This document shows positions 44,628 through 54,781 of a stretch of DNA of 64,000 nucleotides, one piece after another (position 1 is the first letter of the stretch; every line of letters starts with the position of its first letter). The notes below the pieces were generated by a model. The model did no database searches and had not been told where the DNA came from. It saw only the letters and a program-made list of their open reading frames with translations. Position numbers and translations under genes: made by a program. Source of the stretch: Bosea vaviloviae (GTDB lineage Bacteria; Pseudomonadota; Alphaproteobacteria; Rhizobiales; Beijerinckiaceae); assembly GCF_001741865.1 (NCBI RefSeq), contig NZ_CP017147.1:3649001-3713000 (forward strand), written 5' to 3'.

Positions 44628-45575
44628 ATGCAGATCAACGGCATCCACCACGTCACCGCGATTTCCGGTCCGGCGCGCCGCAATCTCGACTTCTATGGTC
44701 GGGTGCTCGGCCTGCGTCTGGTCAAGAAGACCGTCAATTTCGACGATCCCGGCACCTATCACCTCTATTACGGCGATGTCGCCGGGGCGCCCGGCACGAT
44801 CCTGACATTCTTCCCCTGGGAGCATGCCGCGCCCGGCCGGCTCGGCGTCGGTGAGACGCAGGAGACGGTGTTTCGGGTTCCCGAAGGTGCGATCGGCTAT
44901 TGGGCGCATCGCTTCATCGAACACGCTGTGCCCCATGATGTGCCGGTGAAGCGCTTCGGCGAGAGCGTGCTGGCGTTCCGCGATCCCGATGGGATGCGGC
45001 TGGCGCTGGTCGGTCTGCCGGGTATCGAGCGTGAGGCGGCCTGGGACGGCGGCGATGTTCCAGCCGAGAATGCGATCCGCGGTTTCCATAGCGTCAGCCT
45101 GCTGCTCGAAGACGCTGCGCCCACCGCTGCGATCCTGGGCGACGTGCTCGGGTTCAAGGAGATCGGGCGCGAGGACACGCTGATCCGCTACCGGGCGGAG
45201 GGCGCGGCCCTTCGTATTGCGGGACTTGGCACCATCGTCGATCTGCGGGTCGCAGGCGGCTTCCTGCCGGCCCGGCAGGGCGCAGGCTCGGTCCACCATG
45301 TCGCCTTCCGCGCCGCAGACGATGCAGCGCAGGAGGACATGGTGCGCCGTCTCGCGGAGAACCATGGCATCCGCGCCACCGAGCAGAGGGACCGGAACTA
45401 TTTCCGCTCCGTCTACTTCCGCGAGCCCGGTCGCGTTCTCTTCGAGATCGCGACCGATGCGCCGGGCTTTGCCGTCGACGAGCCGGCGGCGACGCTCGGC
45501 CAGGCACTGAAGCTCCCTGCCGGGCTCGAGGCGCAGCGGGCGCGCATCGAGGCGCTGCTGCCGGAACTCGGCTGA
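44628..45575 (+). CDS. VOC ring-cleaving dioxygenase (MhqO/LinE-like)
   Basis: The 315-residue protein has two vicinal-oxygen-chelate domains: N-terminal INGIHHVTAISGPARRNLDFY (metal His) and C-terminal GSVHHVAFRAADDAAQEDM, with a late FREPGRVLFEIATDAPGF (metal Glu). Members split hydroquinones or catechols. The ATG at 44628 has GGGAGGAG upstream. It is followed by an esterase, the MhqO-MhqD type order known from quinone detoxification in Bacillus. Confidence 0.85.
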   Translation: MQINGIHHVTAISGPARRNLDFYGRVLGLRLVKKTVNFDDPGTYHLYYGDVAGAPGTILTFFPWEHAAPGRLGVGETQETVFRVPEGAIGYWAHRFIEHAVPHDVPVKRFGESVLAFRDPDGMRLALVGLPGIEREAAWDGGDVPAENAIRGFHSVSLLLEDAAPTAAILGDVLGFKEIGREDTLIRYRAEGAALRIAGLGTIVDLRVAGGFLPARQGAGSVHHVAFRAADDAAQEDMVRRLAENHGIRATEQRDRNYFRSVYFREPGRVLFEIATDAPGFAVDEPAATLGQALKLPAGLEAQRARIEALLPELG

Positions 45576-45630
45576 GATCGCGCCGCCCTGCCTGGCTTTC
45601 GAGCCGGGCAGGGGCGTGCCAAGCCGCCCG

Positions 45631-45658
45631 AGCCATGTCGCCCAAGCCATGTCGCCTA
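45631..45658. repeat. 2 x 14-bp tandem duplication upstream of the esterase
   Basis: AGCCATGTCGCCCA and AGCCATGTCGCCTA are adjacent (13 of 14), lying 18 bases before the esterase start. Confidence 0.85.
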
Positions 45659-45675
45659 TGAACAGGAGAACCATG

Positions 45676-46296
45676 ATGGACGCTGTCGCGACCACGGATT
45701 TCATTCACGTCTTCGAGCCGGGCGCTGAGGCATCGCGCCCGCCGCTGCTGCTGCTCCATGGCACAGGTGGCAATGAGCGCGACCTGCTGCCGCTCGGGCG
45801 CATGGTCGCGCCGGGTGTGAGCCTGCTCTCGCCGCGCGGCAAGGTTTTGGAAGGGGCGATGCCGCGCTTCTTCCGGCGCCTGGCGGAAGGCGTCTTCGAC
45901 GAGGCCGACCTTACCGCGCGCACGCATGAGCTGGCGGATTTCGTCGCGGAATCCCGCAAGCGCTACGATCTGCCGGCGCCGGTCGCGCTCGGCTTCTCCA
46001 ATGGCGCCAATATCGCCGCCAGCCTGTTGCTGCTGCGTCCGGAGGTTCTGGCCGGAGCTGCGCTGCTGCGCGCGATGTCGCCCTTCCGGCTGCCGCCCAA
46101 GGCCGATCTCGCCGGCAAGCGCGTTCTGATCCTGTCGGGTGCGCTCGATCCGATCATTCCAGCGCAGGATGCGGAGCGTCTGGCGCAAACCTTGTCCGCA
46201 GGCGGAGGGCTAGTCGACCACCGCATCCTGCCGACAGGCCATGGCCTGTCGCAAGGCGATGTCGGCCTGCTGCGTGGTTGGCTGGATCAGGCTTGA
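45676..46296 (+). CDS. MhqD-like carboxylesterase (alpha/beta hydrolase)
   Basis: The 206-residue serine hydrolase has PPLLLLHGTGGNERDLLPLG (oxyanion), the nucleophile in ALGFSNGANIAAS, Asp in ILSGALDPIIPAQDA and His in LPTGHGLSQGD. In the Bacillus mhq system it handles quinone-derived esters. AGGAG lies 7 bases before the ATG at 45676. It probably shares an operon with the dioxygenase. Confidence 0.83.
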   Translation: MDAVATTDFIHVFEPGAEASRPPLLLLHGTGGNERDLLPLGRMVAPGVSLLSPRGKVLEGAMPRFFRRLAEGVFDEADLTARTHELADFVAESRKRYDLPAPVALGFSNGANIAASLLLLRPEVLAGAALLRAMSPFRLPPKADLAGKRVLILSGALDPIIPAQDAERLAQTLSAGGGLVDHRILPTGHGLSQGDVGLLRGWLDQA

Positions 46297-46323
46297 ATCT
46301 CAAACCTAATCCAGGGTGGGTGC

Positions 46324-46572
46324 TTACGCCTCGGCTACGGCCTTGCGTTTGGTGGGCTTGGCCTTCACGACGGGAGGAGCGGGCGGCTCGGCCGCCTGCT
46401 TCGCCAGCCTGAGCGCGCGCAGCGTCTCGATCTTCTTGCGGGAGGCGGCTTCCTCGGCCGCGATCCGCCCGCTCGATTTCTGCTTCTCGCGCGGCGCTTC
46501 CTGAACGCTGTGCACGTCGTGCCAGGCGCGTGGTCCGCGATCTTCGCGTGGTCCGCGATCTTCCCCTGCCAT
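46324..46572 (-). CDS. Small charged conserved protein
   Basis: This 82-residue basic protein has a helical core IAAEEAASRKKIETLRALRL and a lysine/proline C-terminus. It starts with two copies of EDRGPR from an 18-bp duplication. I do not recognise the family, though such small helical proteins are frequent near housekeeping genes in this order. Confidence 0.5.
   Translation of the reverse strand: MAGEDRGPREDRGPRAWHDVHSVQEAPREKQKSSGRIAAEEAASRKKIETLRALRLAKQAAEPPAPPVVKAKPTKRKAVAEA
46528..46563. repeat. Perfect 2 x 18-bp tandem duplication at a gene start
   Basis: GCGTGGTCCGCGATCTTC occurs twice in a row and codes the doubled EDRGPR of the small protein. Confidence 0.95.
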
Positions 46573-46665
46573 TGTTTCTTCCCCTATGTCACGCCACGTC
46601 CGTCACAAGGCAGCCTACGCGTGAAATGGGGCGGATACGAGCCGGGATTATCCGCCTGTTCGGCC

Positions 46666-46710
46666 AAGGCGCTGGGCGATAAGGCACCGGGCGATAAGCC
46701 GCTGGGCGAT
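46666..46710. repeat. 3 x 15-bp tandem repeat abutting a stop codon
   Basis: AAGGCGCTGGGCGAT, AAGGCACCGGGCGAT and AAGCCGCTGGGCGAT follow one another with exact period. The last ends at the minus-strand stop of the small frame at 46710. Confidence 0.88.
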
Positions 46711-46826
46711 CAATCGAGCAATGGCAGGATGATGATCGTGGCGAAGACGATCACGACAAGCGCCCGCAGCAGGATGGCGCTCTGGCTCGAGACCTGATTT
46801 TCCACCGAACGCGAGAAAGCATGCAT
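46710..46826 (-). CDS. Possible 38-residue single-helix protein
   Basis: The frame MHAFSRSVENQVSSQ... ends with a clear membrane helix (AILLRALVVIVFATIIILPLLD, key part LLRALVVIVFATIIILPLL). GGTGATG precedes the start. It is short and unconfirmed, but it ends exactly at a 15-bp repeat array like other genes here. Confidence 0.35.
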   Translation of the reverse strand: MHAFSRSVENQVSSQSAILLRALVVIVFATIIILPLLD

Positions 46827-47228
46827 GAGTACATCACCGGCAACGCGACAAAGCTGACGTTGGGGTAGAGCTGGGGCGATTGCAAGGAAGATTAGCCGGG
46901 CATGTGGATAACTTGCCGGCCGGGGGCGCCGGGCAAGCAGGTTTGCCACTGGGGGCCGCTGAAAGGGGGCCATAGCCGGTTGGCGCGCCTCGGGGCACGG
47001 GAGGCGGAATATGCATGATAGCGCCGGAAATCTGAGGTTGAAGGCTCGGCGTTTGTCTATTCCGCGAGCATTTGCTCAAGAGGTACTGTGAAATATGCAT
47101 TTAGTTTAACCAATCACGCCGAGACGGCTGGCGCCGGCTGAGCAAGTTCGGTATGAGTGATTACCTCGCCTGTTCAAGCAGGCGCTAGGTGAAGCGTCCC
47201 ATACTCAAGCAACCTTGGTGTCCGTTCA
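46827..47228. other. 400-bp gap without a recognised gene
   Basis: I see no credible frame. A dyad CGCCTGTTCAAGCAGGCG lies at about 47168-47185, just upstream of the secreted protein gene. It may be part of its promoter or leader. Confidence 0.5.
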
Positions 47229-47771
47229 ATGCAGTTGCGTGCTCGGTCTCAGTTGATTGGCATGGTTGTGGCCTTGTCTGCACTCACGGCGTCGCAGGCA
47301 CAGGCCGGCTTGCTCGAAATGCTGTTCGGCGCTCCGGTTCCGCAGCGGCAAGAGATCGCGCCGCTGGAGATGACGATCCGGCCGACGAAGAAGCCGACAT
47401 CGAAACCGAAGATCCCGCGTGTCTCGATGGACGACGACGGCGATTCCAAGCGGTTTCTGCAGGTCTCGATCGACCCCGTCAGCAATCCCGACTGGTACCT
47501 CACCGATCCGACCTTGCGCCGGGGCGATATCGTCGTCCTGTCGAACAAGGTGCTGGTCTACGCCGGCGGCAGGAGCATGCGGCGATTGGCGGATTTCGAC
47601 GATCTGCAGGGAACGCGGCTGGTGTCGAGCCGGGATCGCGAACGCATCAAGCTCCTGACCGAATTCTCCGGCAGGGCGATGCCGAAATTCAAGATCGTGC
47701 CCGAGTTCGCCAGCACGCCAGCCTCCCTGAGCGCCCAGGCCGAGCGCAAGGTCAACGTCATTATGCCGTAG
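47229..47771 (+). CDS. Secreted protein of unknown function
   Basis: The 180-residue protein has a Sec signal (MVVALSALTASQAQAG). After a proline/lysine linker (TIRPTKKPTSKPKIP) comes a small domain RFLQVSIDPVSNPDWYLTDP, RRGDIVVLSNKVLVYAGG and DLQGTRLVSSRDRERIK. I have seen such proteins in this order but know no function. The segment RGDIVV suggests a small beta domain. Confidence 0.65.
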   Translation: MQLRARSQLIGMVVALSALTASQAQAGLLEMLFGAPVPQRQEIAPLEMTIRPTKKPTSKPKIPRVSMDDDGDSKRFLQVSIDPVSNPDWYLTDPTLRRGDIVVLSNKVLVYAGGRSMRRLADFDDLQGTRLVSSRDRERIKLLTEFSGRAMPKFKIVPEFASTPASLSAQAERKVNVIMP

Positions 47772-47816
47772 GGGACCGGCTGCGTTTAGTCGTTTCCCGG
47801 TGCCTTCTGAACCACT

Positions 47817-48040
47817 GCATCATTCCGGGACTACGCGAGGCGTAGCGCCCAGCCCCGATGAACACCGCGTCATCCGTCATGGTCGGGCTTGTCCCGACCA
47901 TCCACGTCTTCGTTTGTCGAGGCCTGTGTTCAAGATGTGGATGCTCGCCACGAGGGCGAGCATGACGAACTGGAGCAGCTTCGTGTTCATGAGGCAGGCT
48001 CAGGTCTGTGGCGCGCCCCGGAATGACGGTGCGTTTCAGA
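47817..48040. repeat. Composite dispersed palindrome
   Basis: The outer parts read CATCATTCCGGG and CCCCGGAATGACGG. Inside are TGGTCGGGC-TTG-TCCCGACCA and GATGCTCGCC-ACGA-GGGCGAGCAT hairpins. It fills the gap between the secreted protein and the island's left repeat. Confidence 0.75.
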
Positions 48041-48074
48041 GCTAGGATGAGCGAGCCGGAGTAGCACAAGCGCC

Positions 48075-48220
48075 TAGCGCAATCCTGCCGGTCTCTCTGT
48101 CGCTAAGCTCGGGGATTGCTCGCCGGGGAGGCGAACTGGCCGGCGGCGCGCAAGGCGGTGCCCGGTCGAGCCATCATCGACAATAAAGAAAAATGGTCGG
48201 AGCGAGAGGATTCGAACCTT
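48075..48220. repeat. Left direct repeat (attachment-site remnant)
   Basis: It starts CTAGCGCAATCCTGCCGG and ends AGAGGATTCGAACCT. It differs from the right copy by one substitution and a 2-bp indel (GGCGGCGCGC versus GGCCGCGC). The matching stops abruptly at the T-arm of the tRNA. Confidence 0.92.
48195..48220 (-). pseudogene. tRNA-Pro 3' fragment
   Basis: 26 nt equal to the CCA end, acceptor 3' strand and T-arm of the tRNA-Pro at 59304-59381. The sequence then changes to TATATGCGATGCG. Confidence 0.9.
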
Positions 48221-48671
48221 ATATGCGATGCGTTCGTTCAGTGTCCAATAGCTGGTCATTAGTGGCCGGATCGTCGAAGGCGGCCCGCTGCAAGGCCGGG
48301 CAGCCGAAAGACGGGTTCCGGCAAGCCACCGCCAGTAAGCACCGGGCGCAGTAGCGCCATCCGTCCTCAGTCAGAGAAATGCGACTGCGAAAGCCCATAT
48401 TGCGTGGTGATGCCGTGCCAACGCATGGATGATGTCGGCGGCGGAGTGAAAGCGACGGATTTCGAGGGACGCATCGGCATCGGAGGGGACGGCCGCCGAG
48501 GCATCAGGACACTCCGTATTCCGCGATCCCAAAGGAATGGACAGGACTGCCTCCAAGCTAGACTGGAGCTCTTGGCGTTAGCAGGCCAAATACCGCGTGC
48601 CACCGAGGTGGCCGTCTAATCGCAGCTCAAAGATCAAGCCCTTTTTGCGCACCTAGAACCGGCTCGCCCAA
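48221..48671. other. 450-bp island left end without a recognised gene
   Basis: Short frames exist on both strands (for example 48404-48619 plus, 48367-48603 minus), but none resembles a known protein. This is where an integrase would be expected; none is seen. Confidence 0.6.
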
Positions 48672-49634
48672 TCACCATGATCGTGCCGGTAGCGCCTCTT
48701 CCCGCGCGGAAGGCCTGTGCAGGCTCTGTTTTAGCCGGATGGCACTGACCGCTTCGGCGACAAAGGCGCGGATCAGCGGCAGCCGCTTCGAGCTTCGCGA
48801 CCAGAGGATACCGACATCGCGTGTCGGTGCTCCGCTCGCCTTGATCCGGCGCACATTGGCGCCTTCTGGCCAGGGTGGTAGCCAGTCCGGGATGAGCGAA
48901 ACGCCGAGGCCGCGGCTGACCAGGACCGTGATCGCCTCGAGCGAATCGAGTTCATATTGCTCGCGCGGCCGGATCTTCAGCTTGCGCAGGTGCAGATCGA
49001 CGATGCGACCGCCCCAGTGGTTGCGATCATAGCGGATGAAGGGCTGGTGCTTCAGGATCGCGCGCGAGTCGGTCTCGGTAACGCTCAGCGGCGTGATGAC
49101 CAGCAGCTCCTCCTGGCGCAACAGGAGCCAGTCCAGGGCCTTGGGGAGCGCGAAGTGAGGCTGCACCATGATTGCCGCGTCGAGCTCACCGTCGATGATG
49201 CAGGAATAGAGGTCGCCGGACATCCCCGGCAGGATGTAGAGTTCGATCCCGGGCCGGTTCTGCCGCAACTGCACGAGCAGGTCGGGGAGCAGGCCGGTCA
49301 GGGCGGAGTTGATCACGCCGACGCGTAGCAAGCCGGTTTCAAGGTCGGAAGCGGCGGCAGCCTTGATGTCGTCGGCAACAGCGAGCATGTGCTCGACCTC
49401 AGCGAGGATGGCAGCTCCAGCCGGTGTCGGCTGCATCGTATGGCCGGAACGCTGGATGAGCGGCCGTCCGATCTCGTCTTCCAACGCTTTGATCCGCTGG
49501 ATGACCGCCGATGGCGTGATGTTGAGCCGCCTTGCCGCCTCGGAGAGCGAACCGGTCTGCACGACACTCAGGAAGGTTTGGAGAAAGCGCGTCTCCACTA
49601 TCAGTTTCCCTGAATGTCGAAGGTAGGAAAACAC
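48672..49634 (-). CDS. LysR-family regulator of the island catabolic cluster
   Basis: The product has up to 320 residues. The helix-turn-helix is TFLSVVQTGSLSEAARRLNI followed by TPSAVIQRIKALEDEIG. The effector domain begins LLRVGVINSALTGLLPDLLV. A GTG at 49598 (VETRFLQTF) may be the true start. It diverges from the first SDR across 109 bases, the normal LysR arrangement, so it probably controls the cluster 49744-54325. Confidence 0.85.
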   Translation of the reverse strand: MFSYLRHSGKLIVETRFLQTFLSVVQTGSLSEAARRLNITPSAVIQRIKALEDEIGRPLIQRSGHTMQPTPAGAAILAEVEHMLAVADDIKAAAASDLETGLLRVGVINSALTGLLPDLLVQLRQNRPGIELYILPGMSGDLYSCIIDGELDAAIMVQPHFALPKALDWLLLRQEELLVITPLSVTETDSRAILKHQPFIRYDRNHWGGRIVDLHLRKLKIRPREQYELDSLEAITVLVSRGLGVSLIPDWLPPWPEGANVRRIKASGAPTRDVGILWSRSSKRLPLIRAFVAEAVSAIRLKQSLHRPSAREEALPARSW

Positions 49635-49743
49635 ATATTCCCTCGCACCGCGCCGGCGTCAATGATCATGTGCTGCAGTGCCGCGGGTGACGATTTCGTC
49701 GATTGGGCGTCGTGGCGCAGCTCCTCGATCAGGGTATAGCAAT

Positions 49744-50532
49744 ATGAGCGTTTTCGATCGCCCTTTCGATCCTAAGCAGGACACGGCGCTCGTGACCGGC
49801 GCCGGTAACGGCATTGGCCGCGCCATCGCGCAGGCCTTGGTCGCGGAAGGCGTACGCACCGTGTTCGCCGATCTGAGTGAGGATAAAGTCGAGGCTGCGA
49901 TCGCGGGCTCGATCCGGCCGGAGCTCGCCGTGCCGTGGGTTGGTGACCTCGCCGTCCGCGAGGGCTGCGATGCGCTGCTCGCCCGTGCCCGCAGTACGCT
50001 CGGAACCGTCAGCCATTTCGTCCATAGCGCCGCGCCGCCGCGGCGCGAGACGGATCACGCGCTGGCTGTGTCGGATGATACCTGGGAATACATGCGCGCC
50101 GTGAACGTGGACGCAGGCTTTCACCTTGCCCGCGAGATCGCGCGCTCGTTGATCGCGGAGCGCAAGCCGGGCTCGTTCCTGCTGCTGACCTCGCTGCATG
50201 CCGCGACGCCGCGCAATCTGCCCCACTACAGTACGTCGAAGGCGGCGCTGGCCATGTTGGTCAAGGAACTTGCCAAGACGCTGGGCCGCTTCGGCATCAG
50301 GGTCAACGCACTGGTGCCGGGTGCAATCGCAGCTGGAGGATTCGTGGCCGATCCCTCGCTGACCCGGCATATTCCGCTTGGGCGGCTCGGACGCAGCGAG
50401 GATCTCGCGCCGATGGCGCTCGCAGTCCTGTCGAACCGCCTGTCCGCCTATGTCACCGGCTCGGCTTTCGTCGTCGATGGCGGCCTGTCGCTGACCAACT
50501 GGTTCGACCCGCCAGCGCTCGACGAGTTCTAG
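49744..50532 (+). CDS. SDR-family oxidoreductase (active-site intact)
   Basis: The 262-residue Rossmann enzyme has the NAD motif ALVTGAGNGIGRAIA and the catalytic HYSTSKAAL (Tyr-x3-Lys) with LLLTSLHAA (Ser). It oxidises or reduces a hydroxyl/keto group. The ATG at 49744 lacks a strong ribosome site. It is the first gene of a five-gene plus-strand run with short gaps. Confidence 0.83.
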   Translation: MSVFDRPFDPKQDTALVTGAGNGIGRAIAQALVAEGVRTVFADLSEDKVEAAIAGSIRPELAVPWVGDLAVREGCDALLARARSTLGTVSHFVHSAAPPRRETDHALAVSDDTWEYMRAVNVDAGFHLAREIARSLIAERKPGSFLLLTSLHAATPRNLPHYSTSKAALAMLVKELAKTLGRFGIRVNALVPGAIAAGGFVADPSLTRHIPLGRLGRSEDLAPMALAVLSNRLSAYVTGSAFVVDGGLSLTNWFDPPALDEF

Positions 50533-50562
50533 GCCGCCCAGGACATCATCAAGGAGGTCGCC

Positions 50563-51342
50563 ATGGCCGACTCGCCACAGATCACCACCCGTTCCGACGG
50601 GCTGCTCGCCAACAGCGCCGGCAACTACGCCATTCTGCCGAGCGGCGTGGCCTATTGCTCCGGCATCCTTCCCGATCAGGGATATGAGGTGGTACGCGCG
50701 GAGCTCCAGAACTGGGTGCCGCTCGAGCAGGCCTATGATTTCATCGCAAGCCATCTGAAGAGTGTCGGCCGGCCGGTCCAGGCCTTCGGCGGGATCGAGC
50801 TGCGGGTGCCAGAACCGCTGACCTTCGACAACTGGTCGAGCTTCAACGTGCCCTACCTCGCGAAGCTGCACGAATGGGGCCTGCTCTTTGGCGACTATAG
50901 CTGCGTCTGCCGCTCGAACATCGCGCTGGATTTGCATCCGCCTGGGGCGACGGCGATGTGCGCCTTCAGCTACACGGTGCCCACAACCGCGAAGGCGGCC
51001 ACCTTCCTGTTGTCCGGCCAGGCCGATATCGGGGCGGACGGCAAGATCATCGCCGAGGGCGATACAAGTCCCGCAGCGATGCAGCGGCGCACCCGCTTCA
51101 CCATCGACACGGTCGGAGCGACGCTGGCAAAGCTCGGGCACTCGTGGAGCGAGACCACGCGCATCGCGCTCTTCCATGCGCACGAGATCCCTGAGCTGTG
51201 GGGGGCTGCCCTGCTCGGTGCACTCGGCGAGCCGATCCGCCGTGGCGTACTGGTCTATCGAGCGCGCCCCCCGATCGCCGGTGGCGAGGTCGAGCTTGAG
51301 GCGCGCGCGATCCGGCAGGAGCTCAGCCTGCCCAATCGCTAG
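50563..51342 (+). CDS. Double RidA-like protein
   Basis: The 259-residue protein is about twice RidA length (130). The C-terminal half matches RidA: FLLSGQADIGADGKIIAEGD, TLAKLGHSWSETTRIALF and GEPIRRGVLVYRARPPIAGG then VELEA. The N-terminal half begins GVAYCSGILPDQG and is more divergent. RidA proteins hydrolyse reactive enamines/imines made by PLP enzymes, and the next gene is an aminotransferase. AAGGAGG lies 6 bases before the ATG. The function of the tandem form is not known to me. Confidence 0.65.
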   Translation: MADSPQITTRSDGLLANSAGNYAILPSGVAYCSGILPDQGYEVVRAELQNWVPLEQAYDFIASHLKSVGRPVQAFGGIELRVPEPLTFDNWSSFNVPYLAKLHEWGLLFGDYSCVCRSNIALDLHPPGATAMCAFSYTVPTTAKAATFLLSGQADIGADGKIIAEGDTSPAAMQRRTRFTIDTVGATLAKLGHSWSETTRIALFHAHEIPELWGAALLGALGEPIRRGVLVYRARPPIAGGEVELEARAIRQELSLPNR

Positions 51343-51462
51343 GGGCGGTGAGAGCGGCGGGCTGCGCTGCGCTATGCCAAAGCTGATAGTTTTTCTATCT
51401 TTCGAAAGCACTGAAACCCGTATTCCCTTTCGCCCGAAAGGGCGCATGCTGTCAGCAAATGA

Positions 51463-52770
<1,308 letters not shown>

Positions 52771-52798
52771 AGCTGATCGCAAATACAGGAGAAGACCG

Positions 52799-53584
52799 AT
52801 GGATCTCGGCATCAAGGGGAAGACAGCGCTGGTGCTGGGCGCTGGCGGCGGACTCGGCGGCGCGATCGCGACGGCGCTGGCGCGGGAGGGCGTGCGTGTC
52901 GCGCTCGGCGACATCGACCCGGCGGCGCTCGAGCGCACGGCCACTGCGATCGAGGCTGAGGGTGGCACGGCCCTGACGCTGGCCTGGGATCTGGCCGATC
53001 TCTCAATCATTGAGGACCGTATCGCTACCATCGAGGCCGAACTCGGCCCTGTCGACATCCTCGTCAACAACACCGGCGGCCCGCCGCCGACCCCCGCCTC
53101 CGGCCAACCGAGCGAACTCTGGGCCAAGCATTTCCAGGCGATGGTGCTTTCGGTGATCGCGCTGACCGACCGGGTCCTGCCCAGCATGCGCGAGCGCAAC
53201 TGGGGCCGGATCATCACTTCGACCTCCTCGGGCGTTGTGGCGCCCATCCCCAATCTCGGTATCTCGAACGCCTTGCGGCTGTCGCTTGTCGGCTGGTCGA
53301 AGACGCTGGCGCGGGAGGTCGGCGCCGACGGCGTCACCGCCAATATCGTGCTGCCCGGCCGGATCGCGACGTCGCGCATCAGCTTCCTCGATGAGCAGAA
53401 GGCCAAGCGCGAGAACCGCAGCGTCGAAGCCGTCGCTGCGGAGAGCACCGGCGCGATTGCGCTCGGCCGCTATGGCCGGCCGGAGGAGTATGGCGATGTC
53501 GTCGCTTTCCTGGCCAGCGAACGCGCCGCCTACCTGACCGGCAGCGTCATCCGCGTCGACGGCGGCCTAATCGCCAGCATCTGA
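52799..53584 (+). CDS. SDR-family protein lacking the Tyr-Lys pair
   Basis: The 261-residue SDR has the dinucleotide motif LVLGAGGGLGGAIATA and VDILVNNTGGPPP. At the catalytic position the usual YxxxK reads SNALR (NLGISNALRLSLVGWSKTLA), so both Tyr and Lys are replaced. A known subgroup of SDRs has this substitution; their chemistry is unclear. AGGAGAAG precedes the ATG at 52799. It sits between the aminotransferase and the aldolase. Confidence 0.8.
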   Translation: MDLGIKGKTALVLGAGGGLGGAIATALAREGVRVALGDIDPAALERTATAIEAEGGTALTLAWDLADLSIIEDRIATIEAELGPVDILVNNTGGPPPTPASGQPSELWAKHFQAMVLSVIALTDRVLPSMRERNWGRIITSTSSGVVAPIPNLGISNALRLSLVGWSKTLAREVGADGVTANIVLPGRIATSRISFLDEQKAKRENRSVEAVAAESTGAIALGRYGRPEEYGDVVAFLASERAAYLTGSVIRVDGGLIASI

Positions 53585-53620
53585 TCCTTCCTTCCCATCC
53601 TTCAGCAGCGAGAACTTCCG

Positions 53621-54325
53621 ATGACCACCGATGCGAACATCGTCGAAATCCTGTCCAAGGTGACGACGGCAACCCTGACGACGATCCTGCTCAAGAAGGG
53701 CTTGCGCAATGTCTGGCTGCGCGGAACGAAGCCGCTGAAGCCAGGCCAGCCGCGCCTCGTCGGGCGTGCCTTCACCTTGCGCTTCGTGCCGGCCCGCGAG
53801 GATCTCGCCACGCCCGAATCCTGGTCTTCGCCGAGATCGACCCGCGCCGCGATCGAGGCGATGCCGGATGGCTGCATCGCCGTGGTCGACGCCATGGGCG
53901 TCACCGATGCAGGCATCTTCGGCGACATCCTCTGCGCGCGCATGGCCAAGAAGGGCGTGGCCGCGCTGATCACCGACGGCGTCGTGCGCGATGTCGCCGG
54001 CGTGCTCGGCACCGGCCTGCCGGTCTGGTGCCAGGGCGCAGCCGCGCCGCCGTCGGTCGCGGGGCTGACCTTCGTCAACTGGCAGGAGCCGATCGCCTGT
54101 GGCGGCGTCGCCGTCTATCCCGACGACATCATCGTTGTCGATGACGATGGCGCGGTCCTGATCCCCGCCGCTCTGATCGACGCCGTGCTCGAAGCCGCCC
54201 CCGAACAGGAGCGTCTGGAAGCCTGGATCATGCAGGAGATTGAGGCCGGCGCCGCTCTGCCGGGGCTCTATCCGCCCAACGCCGAGAACAAGGCCCGCTA
54301 CGAGGCCAGCAAGGCCAAGAGCTGA
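53621..54325 (+). CDS. RraA/HMG-aldolase family protein (island copy)
   Basis: This 234-residue RraA-fold protein has LVGRAFTLRFVPAREDLATP, the active-site region GVAALITDGVVRDVAGVLGTG (key DGVVRD) and VYPDDIIVVDDDGAVLIPAA. It differs from the copy at 6805-7452, so it was acquired separately. Active members cleave 4-hydroxy-4-methyl-2-oxoglutarate or related acids to pyruvate. It is last in the island run; a cupin gene on the other strand follows. Confidence 0.8.
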   Translation: MTTDANIVEILSKVTTATLTTILLKKGLRNVWLRGTKPLKPGQPRLVGRAFTLRFVPAREDLATPESWSSPRSTRAAIEAMPDGCIAVVDAMGVTDAGIFGDILCARMAKKGVAALITDGVVRDVAGVLGTGLPVWCQGAAAPPSVAGLTFVNWQEPIACGGVAVYPDDIIVVDDDGAVLIPAALIDAVLEAAPEQERLEAWIMQEIEAGAALPGLYPPNAENKARYEASKAKS

Positions 54326-54370
54326 GACGTCGCACGAGGGGTGGCGCCGGTCGCCGCCCGCCATGCTGCC

Positions 54371-54715
54371 TCAAGTCCGGATCACATAGTCCTTGCGGGT
54401 CGTTTCGATGACGTCCCAGGCCCCCTTGAAGCCGGCGCGCAAGACGAAGCTGTCGCCGGTCCGGACGATATGGGGTTCACCCCCGTCCTCGGTCACGACC
54501 GAGACGCCGGACAGGATGCGGCAATACTCCCAATGCGGGTTCTCGAAGCGCCACTTGCCAGGTGTCGCCTCCCAGATCCCGCAAGAGAGGCCCCCGTCGG
54601 CCTCGTCCCGTGTCCATGATCTGAAACGGGGAGCGCCGGAGACCACGCTGCCCTCATCGGGGCCGTACTCCTCCGGCTCGACGCCCTCGATGCCCAGTGC
54701 GAGGAATTTCGCCAT
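54371..54715 (-). CDS. Cupin-domain protein
   Basis: The 114-residue single cupin (Cupin_3 type) has GIWEATPGKWRFENPHWEYC (metal-ligand region) and VRTGDSFVLRAGFKGAWDVIE. Such small cupins may bind a metabolite and serve as isomerases or regulatory binders. It converges with the aldolase gene. The function is unknown. Confidence 0.78.
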   Translation of the reverse strand: MAKFLALGIEGVEPEEYGPDEGSVVSGAPRFRSWTRDEADGGLSCGIWEATPGKWRFENPHWEYCRILSGVSVVTEDGGEPHIVRTGDSFVLRAGFKGAWDVIETTRKDYVIRT

Positions 54716-54781
54716 GTCCTTATCCTTGTCGGTTCCATCAGGAAAAGCCGCTTTTCGTCGTCGGCGCCGTTGCGCTGTCCG

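Noticed and set aside
48404..48619. Short frames in the island's left end as integrase remnants
   Set aside because: No tyrosine- or serine-recombinase motif could be found in either strand.
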